42,148 bases of DNA from CAYRPN01 sp964426135 (GCA_964426135.1 CAYRPN010000045.1:1-42148); one strand, 5' to 3'. Numbered from the stretch's first letter, positions 31,001-38,445 are shown. Notes: generated from the sequence alone by a model not told the origin. Made by a program: numbers and translations.

Positions 31001-33394
31001 CAAGGCGCGGGACAATACGCCTATGCCGCCACGCTGCGCGGCTTCAGCGCGACGCTGAAGGATCCCAACTCCTTCAGCTATCCCTATGTGCAGGCTCGTT
31101 ACTACTACCACTCGCAGCTTGAATACCGCGGCAAGCCCATCGGCGTGAACAGCTCCTCGCCGGTGAAGAATCTGGAGACGGGCCAGCGAACGACAGTGAA
31201 TGTGCAGATTTACGACACGTCCTACAACGGCTATCTCGTCGTGGAGGAAAGCTTCCCTGCCGGCACGCGCCTCGTCGATGGCTCATTGAGCGGCGGCTAC
31301 CAGCACGTGGAGTACCACGACAACCGCGTCGTGATGTACTACCCGGCGACGTCCTATGTGCGCAGCTTCAGTTACGAGCTCGTCGGCCACGCGGCCGGTC
31401 AGTACCGCGCGCTGCCCACGGTCATCCGCGATGCGATGAATCCCGGGCGCATGCGCATCGGCAAGGAATCGGAACTCACCGTGCTGCCTCCGAATCAGAA
31501 GTCGCCCGATCCGTATCAGATGAACGACGGTGAGCGGTATCAGCTCGGCACGCTCTATTTCAATGACGGCATGTACAAGGAAGCGCTGGACTATCTGCCG
31601 GCGTTGTTCGATCGTGAATCGCGCTATGCCGAGCGCGAGGTCGCCCGCATGTTGCTGTGGATCCACACCGATCCGAGCTTCCACGACGCCAAGCGGGTGG
31701 TGGAGACGTTCGAGGTGCTTCGCCGCCGCTACCCGGACCTGACGATTCCCTTCGACAAGATTCTCGTGGTCGGCAAGGCGTTCCGCGGCATCGGCGAGTT
31801 CGAACGGGCCATGATCGTTTTCCAGGCGACCATCGATTCCAGCTTCATCAACGACTCGAACATCAGCGCGATTCTCCAGGACGAGGGCCAGTTGTTCGCA
31901 TCCATCGCCTATCAGGAGAATCTCTGGCGTGAGTATCCCGACACGGCGGACTCGCTGGCGTCGTACTTCGCGCTGGCGCAGCTGCTCTACGAGAAGGCGC
32001 CGCAGGCGCACCTGATCGCCAAGGAGATGCGCAGGCTCAAGGCATGGGTGTTAGAAGCACCCGTGCCGGCCCCAGGCGCGGTGCGTCCCGAGGCACGGGT
32101 GCTTGAAGCACCCGTGCCGGCCCCAGGCGCGGTGCGTCCCGAGGCACGGGTGCTTGAAGCACCCGTGCCGGCCCCGGGCGCGGTGAACGGTCACGATCCG
32201 AAGTCCGCTCCCACCAAGATCGACATGTACAAACAGTCGATCGACATGCTCTCCACTTTCGTCACGCTCTATCCGGAACATCCGCTGGCGGACGACGCGG
32301 CGTTCTCGATGTGCAACGTGCTGCTCGATCTGAAGGCATTCGATACGGTGGTCAAGCTCAGTGAGACGTTCAAGAAGCGTTACGAGAAGACCGAATTCGT
32401 CACCAGCTTCCAATACATGACCGCGCTGGGCCATTTCTGGCGCCGCGCGTATGAGCCGGCGCTGGCGGCGGCGAAGGTGGTCGCCGACGGAGAGAGCAAG
32501 GACCGCGATTTCGCCCGCTACATCCTCGGCCAGATTTATCACGCCGAGGGCAAGCCCGGCGATGCCATCGCCTGGTACAAGCGCGTCGAGCAGATTTACG
32601 CCGACGCGAAGCAGGCCATCAGCTACTTCGAAGAGAAGCGCATCGGCGTGGACGAAGTGACCAACGTGCAGCCGGGCAAGCCGGTCGAGTTGAAGATCAA
32701 GTACCGCAACATCAAGGAGGCCAATGTTCAGGTCTACAAGGTGGACCTGATGAAGCTTTATCTGCGCGAGAAGAACCTGAGCCGGATCACCGCCGTGAAT
32801 CTTGCCGGCATCTCGCCGCAGCTTGTGCTCACGGAGCAGTTGGGCGATGGCAAGGACTACATCGAGAAGGAAAAGACGGTCAAGCTCGACATCAAGGACG
32901 AAGCGGCTTACCTCGTCATCTGCCGCGGCGATGACCTCTTCGCCAGCGGGCTGGTGCTGATCACGCCGCTGGAGATCGAAGTGCAGGAAGACGCGACCGC
33001 GGGCCAGATTCGCGCGAACGTGATCGACAAGGTGACGAGCATTCGGCCCGCCGAAGTGCATGTGAAAGCGATCGGCTCGGCGGATACCAAGTTCAAGAGC
33101 GGCGAAACCGATCTTCGCGGCCTGTTCATCGGCGACGGGCTGCGCGGCAATGCCACCATCATCGCCCGCGCCGGCGACAACCGCTACGCCTTCTATCGCG
33201 GCAAGACCTGGCTGGGCGCGCCGGCCGCCGCGCCCAACGCTCCACCATCGCAGCCGGGCAAGCCGAGCCAGCAACTGGATTACCAGCAGAACCTGCGCGG
33301 ACAGCAGTATGAATTGCAGAGGAGCAATTACGAGTCATGGGACAAATCCCGCCGCATTCAGAACAGGGGCGTGGAGATTTACAAGGCGAAGTGA
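25052..33394 (+). CDS. giant secreted alpha-2-macroglobulin/TPR protein
   Basis: A 2780 aa envelope protein. It has a signal peptide (cleavage near residue 35, AFGQ) and N-terminal TPR-like repeats (about 40-590). A macroglobulin-like domain follows (NVRNVEKLTVKQYFLDLEAYF, about 615-640), then an MG2 segment (YLYTDRHLYQPGHSVNVRG, near 805). The bait-region and alpha-2-macroglobulin domain (GYWIPSIVTGDDGKAVATIP, near 1460) and an alpha-helical thioester-domain-like region (SGGWTWQAPLDKGQPDWTV, 1710-1755) come next. Then a receptor-binding-like beta domain (about 2010-2145), a second TPR block (2160-2520) and a second macroglobulin-like domain at the C terminus. No CGEQ/CTEQ thioester motif was found where expected. 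Bacterial relatives are thought to protect the envelope by trapping proteases. A 51-bp tandem repeat lies in the second TPR block. The start has GGAAGGG upstream. Confidence 0.9.
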   Translation: MTNRAFELSRRSIASAMIRAVAVLCLLASAPIAFGQGAEGPGGLEKIRAALQGRDYAAAVTAADDYVKAGGKLADEAAYLKATALFNAARFGECVEAADVVLKQHVKSPWFRKALFLKGSSLARQRRFDLAEAIYEEEAQRILSGGRKKEVAGVIVQFADELAKDVDPKDVGATPPNYAKAYNLYAKALTLEIEPLLREEVMFKRAATILKASNPGQAIADFNAYLTEFDPDWLGLAGSIPRAPRLPTEKLQTPIGRNRLMARYLLAEAQIDAGQLQPARQVLEDLLVLIASQKAADGDAAATALTALRGDALWSVVRSYGMPSAGGDDLDLALKAAADFLKEFPKHPHSVEAAFQSAQALWQSQRHDQAIAAYEAFIKGDIFKLPDGDSATKKLKRSNKSPAELKEDWTRTATYAIAEIRYAQKKYAEAIGQWQKYVAQFPNGSQWADSQRSIIAAEFQIALEAVAAKKYADARRLFDQFLAQHPLDERTGRVLFTLGQIAYAEADELNAKSAKEKVDPAALAAAWAKAIDEWSRLVSKYPNTEESSLALYRIGLIHEEQLGDLDKALDAYRRLNWGTYAASAQARVAVMTHKHLALSTERTFRSNEAAKVKINVRNVEKLTVKQYFLDLEAYFRKVHQTGGVENLDIALITPDKTWEYKVEGYSKYKPIEQQIEIPFELKEKKLTSGVCIINISEEDLEATTLVVRSDIDLIQKTSRREVLVYVQDMLGKKPAGGVDVLVSDGAKVIATGKTSDDGVFLQKVEGLKDCNNIRVFARRDGHVASSMLSMQGLTLTAGLSPKGYLYTDRHLYQPGHSVNVRGILRDVKDGQYILPPKENVYIVSVTDPSGRLLREEEAKLNDFGAFATAMQLDDAAPLGGYTITARLKSKPETAYSTTFNVQRYQLQKMKVALSFDRKVYFRGELVKGTATAEYYWGEPVIGRLVRYTLPDGRSHFGTTDKKGQVTFSFDTTPMPVGRVLNFTAAMEGENVAATDAVFLSRVGFLAEVKASREMTMAGEPFDVTVTTKLPDGKPVTAEMTLTVLRREVRKADPVLSKVPWLEWSEGDPDDGDVDLNAALMNTNADVAQVRNFIANNVAQQQKQMEQLRRAVSYAEVTVSEHKVKTDEKTGEGRIRLSLDKGGQYILRVAGKDRFDQPIVTQDGIFVSDDEDATKLRLLSDLDTLKVGQQTQLILHSRIDGALALVTFEGETILGRRIVTLRKGANPVLMTVEHAHYPNFAVAAAAMDERHLRTALKAFKVERQLTVVVKPVKGVVDPGSDAKVELTVTDQLGKAVKAELSLSLVDEALHAVAHDPTVSILDFFQAGAFRDASFHASSTVGFKYTGLTRKVIKELLEENERLARVESETRELKDMQKQVEQLQKLSELSLDRDGVQDLKMEQSQLGALQHQGGQQARYGNAPVNGRPVPTQATGSVVSLFGGPNAGEASTGRAARRVELPDAGYWIPSIVTGDDGKAVATIPMPANTTKWRLMSRGVTVETLVGEAKAEIITRKDFFVEIKTPPALREGDKPRVIARVHNLTDYAGPVKLTLTVTAGERKFASFTQDVKVEKQSSTEVVFDAFETPAVAKLQFEVSAEAGDKRDALARHTPVTPWGLEFADHTGGTATGDTTITLELPKGQKYTSQWLTLSLGPSLKQAVIDLALDGGTAGPRDYRMPTIGTFAGSELLAVVGGLEYAKIVQATPKTYETLAERARGLVATLVVSQHSSGGWTWQAPLDKGQPDWTVSAMTYWALVRANAAGIKVHPDTLNKAQTYLKNTVTQLQSFETDARAVVLHALSTSKAVDFTHLNDLHRERQRLTPVALAYTALAFANLDRKELAEEVLAVLETRVKAITRDERELAYWTGEGRYPWLNDEVETTAVALLALAKVKPQSPLTGKAAEYLLNRRGCFGFNPAKARGPAVAALASYHGKAVQAGDDYTLAIVVNGKEVKSITRKGDMATVLLDVPAVELKEGVNTVTFRKQGAGQYAYAATLRGFSATLKDPNSFSYPYVQARYYYHSQLEYRGKPIGVNSSSPVKNLETGQRTTVNVQIYDTSYNGYLVVEESFPAGTRLVDGSLSGGYQHVEYHDNRVVMYYPATSYVRSFSYELVGHAAGQYRALPTVIRDAMNPGRMRIGKESELTVLPPNQKSPDPYQMNDGERYQLGTLYFNDGMYKEALDYLPALFDRESRYAEREVARMLLWIHTDPSFHDAKRVVETFEVLRRRYPDLTIPFDKILVVGKAFRGIGEFERAMIVFQATIDSSFINDSNISAILQDEGQLFASIAYQENLWREYPDTADSLASYFALAQLLYEKAPQAHLIAKEMRRLKAWVLEAPVPAPGAVRPEARVLEAPVPAPGAVRPEARVLEAPVPAPGAVNGHDPKSAPTKIDMYKQSIDMLSTFVTLYPEHPLADDAAFSMCNVLLDLKAFDTVVKLSETFKKRYEKTEFVTSFQYMTALGHFWRRAYEPALAAAKVVADGESKDRDFARYILGQIYHAEGKPGDAIAWYKRVEQIYADAKQAISYFEEKRIGVDEVTNVQPGKPVELKIKYRNIKEANVQVYKVDLMKLYLREKNLSRITAVNLAGISPQLVLTEQLGDGKDYIEKEKTVKLDIKDEAAYLVICRGDDLFASGLVLITPLEIEVQEDATAGQIRANVIDKVTSIRPAEVHVKAIGSADTKFKSGETDLRGLFIGDGLRGNATIIARAGDNRYAFYRGKTWLGAPAAAPNAPPSQPGKPSQQLDYQQNLRGQQYELQRSNYESWDKSRRIQNRGVEIYKAK
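32043..32195. repeat. three 51-bp palindromic tandem repeats in the alpha-2-macroglobulin gene
   Basis: Three 51-bp units encode VLEAPVPAPGAVRPEAR repeated (residues about 2331-2381); the last diverges at its end. Each unit contains the palindrome GCACGGGTGCTTGAAGCACC plus CGTGC or a close variant. The insertion falls between TPR motifs and keeps the frame. Confidence 0.9.
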
Positions 33395-33403
33395 GCGGTC
33401 TGG

Positions 33404-33680
33404 TCCGGTCCCCGCTCCCTCCGGGAGAGGGTTAGGGTGAGGGCCGGACTGCCTTGTGCGCCCGAATCGAGCGGTGAGCGATGGGTAGTGAGCTTTGAGC
33501 GATGAGCGATGAGTTATCAACCATCGGATGTCCGTTTTCTCCAATCGCCATTCACGACTCACCACTCACCACTCACTACTCACTACTCACCACTTGTTTA
33601 CCGGTCATCGAACGAATCAACGGTGTCACTACTTCACCGGCCCTCACCCCAGCCCTCTCCCGGAGGGAGAGGGGGCCGGA
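33404..33680. repeat. inverted pair of REP-like palindromes between convergent genes
   Basis: Copies at 33404-33448 and 33640-33680 face each other, the same arrangement as in bioA (5706-5901). Between them lie direct CACTCACTACTCA-type and GAGCGATGAGCG-type short tandem repeats. No gene is supported between 33395 and 33700. Confidence 0.85.
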
Positions 33681-33700
33681 ACTTCCGTGGCACGTCGCCC

Positions 33701-34843
33701 TCACCGCTCCACCAGAAACAACTGCTCCGTCACATGGATGCTGCGGCCGCGCAGGTTCCGGCTGCCGCGGAAGGTGTTGTAGCGCGTCTCCATCACCTCC
33801 ACCCGACCGATCTCGCGCAACAGGTCATGCATCTGTGCGGGAGCGATGAAGCCCTCGTCATTGAACGACACGAGCAGGAATCTCGCGTTCGTGTCGTGCA
33901 CCAGTTGACGGAATCGCTTGAGTGCTGAGTTCCGGCGGTTGTACGCCGAACGTCGCCAATCCGTGGGAATGCCGGACACGCGGCTGACCTTGGCGGGGCG
34001 CTGGTAATTCGTCACCAGGTTGAGCATGAAATAGTTGGAGCCGTATGGGTGCTGGTTGTATGGCGGATCGAAGTAAGCGAGATCGAACGCCTCACCGCCG
34101 CGCACCAATTCATTGGCGTCCTGCTGGCGCACGATCACTTCGCATTCGTGTCGGCTGAGCAGCGGCGGCTCCAGGCGGATGTCCCCCTTGATGCGGCGCA
34201 GCGCGTCGCCTCCGCTGCCGCCGAAGCTGCCGACGCCCGTGCGACGATCCTTGTAAAAGCCCTTGAACACGCCGGCGGTGTTGGCGTGAATGGACGCCTG
34301 TGACAGCAGCGGCCCCAGAAGCAGCTCACGCTCGCCCGGCTCCAGCGCATCGAGCATGCGGCGATAGTTGTCGAGCCGGCGGGCGTTGCGGCGGGTGTAG
34401 AACACGCGGTCGTCCGCGCTCACCCGATCTTCGTCGCGCGGAGCGTAAAGCTCCTCAATGAAACCGGCCGGCAGCGGCGCGTGATCGACGGCGGCATTCA
34501 TCTGCTCGACGCGCCGCGCGATCTGCGTGTCGTCCACCTCGCCGCGGTTGCGCAAATGACATCGCGCGGCAGCGGCGGCATAGTCTTCCAGGTCGTTGCT
34601 GGTGAGCGAGGCCGCGTGCTGCTTGAAGAAGCGCGACACCACACCGCTGCCGGCAAATGCGTCGAGGATGCGAAGCTTGCTCCGCACGAGCCTCGCCTGC
34701 ACCTGTTGGACGGCGGCGCCGATCGGCGCGAGCAAGGCCCGCTTGTTGCCGATGTAGGTGATCAATTGCCGCGTGAGATAGGCAGGGTCTTCGCGATCGG
34801 CAGCCGCGTTGCAAATTGAAAATGGTGAATTTTCAATTTTCAA
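33701..34843 (-). CDS. D12-class N6-adenine DNA methyltransferase
   Basis: A 380 aa protein with the signature of D12/Dam-type adenine methyltransferases, which transfer a methyl group from S-adenosylmethionine to adenine N6 in DNA. Visible motifs are YIGNKR (30-35), the SAM-binding DAFAGSGVVSRFFKQ (61-75) and the catalytic DPPYNQHPYGSNYF (D259 to Y262). The middle part is a probable target-recognition region. The frame begins with a TTG codon at 34843 inside an AT-rich repeat, three bases after the kinase-like stop. No nearby ATG fits, so the true start is uncertain. No restriction enzyme was seen next to it. Pairing with a kinase-like gene is unusual. Confidence 0.88.
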   Translation of the reverse strand: MKIENSPFSICNAAADREDPAYLTRQLITYIGNKRALLAPIGAAVQQVQARLVRSKLRILDAFAGSGVVSRFFKQHAASLTSNDLEDYAAAAARCHLRNRGEVDDTQIARRVEQMNAAVDHAPLPAGFIEELYAPRDEDRVSADDRVFYTRRNARRLDNYRRMLDALEPGERELLLGPLLSQASIHANTAGVFKGFYKDRRTGVGSFGGSGGDALRRIKGDIRLEPPLLSRHECEVIVRQQDANELVRGGEAFDLAYFDPPYNQHPYGSNYFMLNLVTNYQRPAKVSRVSGIPTDWRRSAYNRRNSALKRFRQLVHDTNARFLLVSFNDEGFIAPAQMHDLLREIGRVEVMETRYNTFRGSRNLRGRSIHVTEQLFLVER

Positions 34844-34851
34844 TTGTCAAT
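34814..34851. repeat. AT-rich repeat at the kinase/methyltransferase junction
   Basis: Short inverted and direct TTTTCAA/TTGAAAA units contain the kinase stop codon (34849-34847) and the methyltransferase TTG start (34843). Its base composition contrasts with both genes. Confidence 0.65.
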
Positions 34852-36259
34852 CCTCTGAATCATCGACCGCTCCGTCGCGGTGCAGCCCCTTGGACTGGCG
34901 CAAGCGTTCGGCGATGCGCTCGATGCCCTTGAGCATGTCGCGCGCCGAGGTGAACGCGGGCCGCTGCGGATCCTTCGGACGCAGCACCGCGTCGGACAGC
35001 TTCGTGAGTCGCTGCGCCTCCTCGCTGTCGGGATGGTGCTCGATGAACGCCGCCAAGTCCGGATTGGTCTGCGGCTTGGTCATCATGACCGCGAGGTAGA
35101 AAAGATCCACCGCCTTGTCCACGCGGTGGTGGGCGTCGCACAGCACGTGACTGGTGACTTTGCCTGCGGTTTTCATGCGTCCCAGCAGCCGTTGAATCTG
35201 TGAAGTGGACATCATCTCGTCAAAGAGCGAGTTGAGCATCGGGTTCTTGCTGATGTCCTCGCCGATGCGGACGGCGGATCCGAAGTCGACGAATCCGACG
35301 CCGCGCGGGGTGATGACGATGTTGTCCAGGCGCAGGTCCAGGTGCATGATGCCGACGGTTTCATGAAGGGCGTGCAGCAGGCCGGCGCTCTGCCGGGCGA
35401 ACTCGAGCTGCCTCAGCGGCTGTCCGCCGACGCGAAGCCAACTCATCACGAGTTTGCGCACCATGCCTTGGCCGTCACGTTCCAGGTGCAGCAACTGCGG
35501 CACATGGCCTCGGAATGACTCCGGCAGATCGCGCTGCAGAAGCTTGAGAAACGCCGCCTCGCGGGTCAGAAAGACGGGGAAGATCTTCTCCACGAGTTTG
35601 CGAGCACGATCGCGCAGCACACCGGGATCCGTGTTGGGATGCTTCTCGCAAAGCCGGCGGCAAAGATCATCCGTGGTGGGCACCTGTTTGAGCACGGCGT
35701 AGTCCGGATCGGCGCCGCGGCGAGAGCGAACCGGGGCCGCGGCGCGATGCTCGCTGTCGATCGGATAATCGCGGGTGAGCATCAGATCGAAGGTGAATCG
35801 ATCGGTGCTTTCGCCCGGCTGCAGGAGTCGCACCTTGCGAGCGACAAAGTAATGCGCCCTGGGCCCCAGATTCAGCAGGCGCAGCAGCAGAGGACCGGTG
35901 CGGAAGGATGTCGCAGGTTTTTCGATCACGAAGCCGGCGTGCCGGCGGTAAGCATTCTCCACGCTGGCGATGTCGTTCTGATCCAGTCCGAGGTAGATCA
36001 GTTGACCTCCCCAGCGAAGGCGCGGAAAAGTGTCGGCGGGCGCGCTGTCGTCGGCGTGTGTTGCGAAGAGATAATCCGCCGGCTCCGTGGCGGGGACGTC
36101 GCGGGCGTCGATCAACATCGGATAGAGCACATCGCCGGCCACGACGCGCCGTCGCACCGCATCGGTGAGCTTCTTGCGCCGCTGCGGCGACAACTCCGCG
36201 GCGCGAGGGTCCGCGGCGGCCTTGCCTGGCAATTCCTGGTGGGCGGCGATCAGTGACAT
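34847..36259 (-). CDS. protein-kinase-like protein
   Basis: A 470 aa protein with a C-terminal kinase-type core. The catalytic loop HLDLRLDN (306-313) has candidate catalytic D308 and N313, and it is followed by VDFGSAV with the DFG motif at 325-327. The region up to about 185 is not recognised and may carry a substrate- or partner-binding domain. The invariant N-lobe lysine was not pinned down (ARKLVEKIFPVF is a candidate region). The C-terminal helices (about 340-470) complete the lobe. It ends three bases before the methyltransferase start, so the two form an operon. Whether it phosphorylates proteins or small molecules is unknown. Confidence 0.7.
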   Translation of the reverse strand: MSLIAAHQELPGKAAADPRAAELSPQRRKKLTDAVRRRVVAGDVLYPMLIDARDVPATEPADYLFATHADDSAPADTFPRLRWGGQLIYLGLDQNDIASVENAYRRHAGFVIEKPATSFRTGPLLLRLLNLGPRAHYFVARKVRLLQPGESTDRFTFDLMLTRDYPIDSEHRAAAPVRSRRGADPDYAVLKQVPTTDDLCRRLCEKHPNTDPGVLRDRARKLVEKIFPVFLTREAAFLKLLQRDLPESFRGHVPQLLHLERDGQGMVRKLVMSWLRVGGQPLRQLEFARQSAGLLHALHETVGIMHLDLRLDNIVITPRGVGFVDFGSAVRIGEDISKNPMLNSLFDEMMSTSQIQRLLGRMKTAGKVTSHVLCDAHHRVDKAVDLFYLAVMMTKPQTNPDLAAFIEHHPDSEEAQRLTKLSDAVLRPKDPQRPAFTSARDMLKGIERIAERLRQSKGLHRDGAVDDSED

Positions 36260-36499
36260 CGAAGTTGGTCGGAAGGCGGGAACAACGGGAACCTGATCCG
36301 TGGCACTATGATGAAATCGGCGATTCGCCCGTGCCGGATAACCATTTTAGCGTCTTGTGGACCGCGGCAAGCCCCGTCTCGACCAGCGGCAACGTCGGAT
36401 CCGTGCGGGACGATCCTGCCGCCAGCCTGTCGCCGATGGGAAATCGCTACATTACCGTAGACTCCCTCGCCTGCCGGTGAGGCCCAGCGAAAGGAATCC
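36260..36499. other. divergent promoter region, kinase-like gene and Oxa1-like gene
   Basis: The 240 bp separate two divergent genes. A degenerate fragment of the GGCAAGCCCCGTC repeat family lies at about 36366-36378. No convincing promoter hexamers were identified on either strand. Confidence 0.5.
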
Positions 36500-37333
36500 G
36501 TGTTCGACTGGTGGACTCCATTCTGTTTGAACGTCGGCGATGTGCTGCTGGGCTGGCTTCTGATGGTGCCGCGCGATGTGGGCATCATGCTGCTGGCGCT
36601 GATTTCGGTGCTGGCGCTGCGGGGGGTGCGCAAGTTCACGACGAATCAGGATCAGCTTCGTCGCGCGGACGAAGACAAGGCGGTGCTCAAGCAACGGCTG
36701 CGCGAGGCAAAGAAATCAGCTGATCGCGAAGCCGTGGAGCGGTGCAGGCGTTTGGCCGGAATGCTCGGCATGCTGAAGCTGAAGGCGGAGGGATTGCCGC
36801 TGCTCGTTTCACTGCCGATCATCGGGCTCCTGGCGACGTGGGCTTTGTATCGCATGGAGTTCCTTCCGCCGGGCGGCGAAGAACCGGTGGAGGTCGAACT
36901 GAACGCACCGGAGATCGTCGCGGGACAGCCGGTGCTGCTGGTGCCTCAGGCGGGGGTGCGGGTGGAGCGCGGGTGGCTTCGCCTGATGGACGCGCATCGT
37001 GAAGGCAACGAGGTGGTTGCGGCGGGGACTTGGCGTGTGATCGCGGAGGCACGGGATACGCCGTACGAACTGGAATTCCGTCTGCCTGCCGCGGACCTGC
37101 CGGAGGGATTTCGCACGGTCGCCCGGCCGCTCATCATCGGCCAGCGCATCTACGCCCAGGCCGTCAGCGAACACGATGGCGGTGTGCGCACGCAGGTCAG
37201 GATGACGCAGGCCAAACTCTTTGGCGTTCTGCCTGGGCTCGATGACGCGCTCTTCCCGCCCTGGCTGACGGCTTACCTTCTCATCGTGCTGGTCCTCATG
37301 TTCGCGCTCAAGCCGGTGCTCAAGATCTATTGA
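36500..37333 (+). CDS. possible Oxa1/DUF106-superfamily membrane protein
   Basis: A 277 aa protein with a GTG start preceded by AAAGGA. The layout is an N-terminal membrane helix (about 26-43), a charged coiled coil (TTNQDQLRRADEDKAVLKQR, about 47-85) and a Met-rich helix leading into a second membrane helix (GLPLLVSLPIIGLLATWALY, about 98-118). A beta-rich extracytoplasmic domain (about 125-245) and a final helix (WLTAYLLIVLVLMFALK) follow. The first parts resemble the DUF106/EMC3-TMCO1 branch of the Oxa1/YidC insertase superfamily, where coiled coils contact the ribosome. The beta domain between helices 2 and 3 is unusual. Assignment is by pattern only. An unrelated three-span protein is the alternative. 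Confidence 0.5.
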   Translation: MFDWWTPFCLNVGDVLLGWLLMVPRDVGIMLLALISVLALRGVRKFTTNQDQLRRADEDKAVLKQRLREAKKSADREAVERCRRLAGMLGMLKLKAEGLPLLVSLPIIGLLATWALYRMEFLPPGGEEPVEVELNAPEIVAGQPVLLVPQAGVRVERGWLRLMDAHREGNEVVAAGTWRVIAEARDTPYELEFRLPAADLPEGFRTVARPLIIGQRIYAQAVSEHDGGVRTQVRMTQAKLFGVLPGLDDALFPPWLTAYLLIVLVLMFALKPVLKIY

Positions 37334-37370
37334 CGGGAAAGGCCAAGGCAGAAACGGACGGAGTGGTTGA

Positions 37371-37450
37371 TGAGATGAAGTGATGAAGGGCAGACGAGAC
37401 AAAGAGACTAAGAGACGAAGAGAAAAGGAGACGAAGAGAAAAAGGGGGTG
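37371..37450. repeat. purine-rich short-repeat tract
   Basis: A run of GAGACGAAGAGAAAAG-type units on the plus strand. The rest of 37334-37704 shows only a small palindrome near 37636-37650 (TGTGCTCAGCACGAT) and no supported gene. Similar pyrimidine tracts in opposite orientation flank the candidate ncRNA at 18.7-19.4 kb. Confidence 0.6.
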
Positions 37451-37704
37451 AAGCGGAGACGGCGCAAAGCCGGGTGGATTCTCACAGGGTCACATCTGCG
37501 CATGGCGGGCGCAACGTTTGATCTCCGCCGTGGCTTGTTGATGAATCTTCTTTTTGCGACTCAGGGTGCCCTTGCTGTGGCGGTCAACTCCCGCCCGCCG
37601 CAACGCCCACCATCGGTGGATCAGGCAATGCGATGTGCTCAGCACGATGTGCCGTGGCCAGCAGGTTCCTTTCCAAGGTCGCTCGCATCCGCTGCCCTGC
37701 ACCT

Positions 37705-38445
37705 TCACCGCACCTTCACCGACAACACCGGCCAGCCGAAATCGTAGTCGTTGCCCACATCCCCCAGTTCCGGCTCCGGCACCCAGCGTGTCGAGCCGTC
37801 GAAGAAGGAGATGTTCGCACCCTGGCCGTCTTCGCGGGACTTGGTGCAGCGGATCGGGCCTGAGTTGTTGCCGGAGACCGCGCCCCAGTTGCTGGTCCAG
37901 TGGCGGTAGGCGTGGTTGGCGAGGTAGCCGAGGATGATGCCCTGCGATCGGCGGTCGTCGAAGCGATCCTGCAGCAGCGGGCGATTGGAGCTGCCTTCTT
38001 CGAGGCGCTGCGGCACGGGCTTGGCGGCGCCGAAGTCGGGCCGGGCGTCGCCGTCGATCGCCCAGTACATGTAAGTGGACCAGACCAGTGAGCCGGGATT
38101 CGCCAGGGCGTCGTCGATCGGCGGCAGCGCGAGCGTCGGGCAGCCCCAGATGCGGAAATCGCGCACGTAATCTTTCATGTGCACGCGCAGGTCGAATGCG
38201 CCGCCATCGCGATAGATGCGACCGGCATCGCGGCCGCTCACGGCTCCGTCGCGCAGCAGCAGTCCCTGGTGATCGCCGGCGTGGCCAACCAGCGCGGTGG
38301 CGCACTGCTTCTGACTGGCGGCGCAGTGGGTTCGGCTCGCCGCATCGCGTGCCCCGCCGATCGCCGGCAGAAGCAGCGAAATCAAAAGCACCACCAGCGA
38401 GATCACCACCAGCAGCTCGATCAAGGTGAATGCCCTTGGGGACAT
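37705..38445 (-). CDS. type II secretion/pilin-like protein with prepilin N terminus
   Basis: A 246 aa protein with the prepilin signature RAFTLIELLVVISLVVLL at the N terminus. It has the conserved Glu at position +5 and a hydrophobic helix. The residue before the cleavage Phe is Ala (A5) instead of the usual Gly. The rest resembles the planctomycete single-gene prepilin-like family: conserved small aromatic segments, HAYRHWTSNWG, and near the C terminus ANISFFDGSTRWV. It is probably exported and cleaved by a prepilin peptidase encoded elsewhere. Such proteins occur in very large numbers in planctomycete genomes. Their function is unknown. Confidence 0.82.
   Translation of the reverse strand: MSPRAFTLIELLVVISLVVLLISLLLPAIGGARDAASRTHCAASQKQCATALVGHAGDHQGLLLRDGAVSGRDAGRIYRDGGAFDLRVHMKDYVRDFRIWGCPTLALPPIDDALANPGSLVWSTYMYWAIDGDARPDFGAAKPVPQRLEEGSSNRPLLQDRFDDRRSQGIILGYLANHAYRHWTSNWGAVSGNNSGPIRCTKSREDGQGANISFFDGSTRWVPEPELGDVGNDYDFGWPVLSVKVR

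Noticed and set aside
29057..31111. 684-codon frame opposite the alpha-2-macroglobulin gene
   Set aside because: Antisense shadow; the plus-strand protein has continuous domain similarity through this region.
32043..32195. CRISPR array
   Set aside because: The units are contiguous, coding and lack unique spacers.
37448..37747. 99-codon frame downstream of the Oxa1-like gene
   Set aside because: It runs through low-complexity DNA and overlaps the 3' end of the prepilin-like gene; no ribosome-binding site or family was seen.
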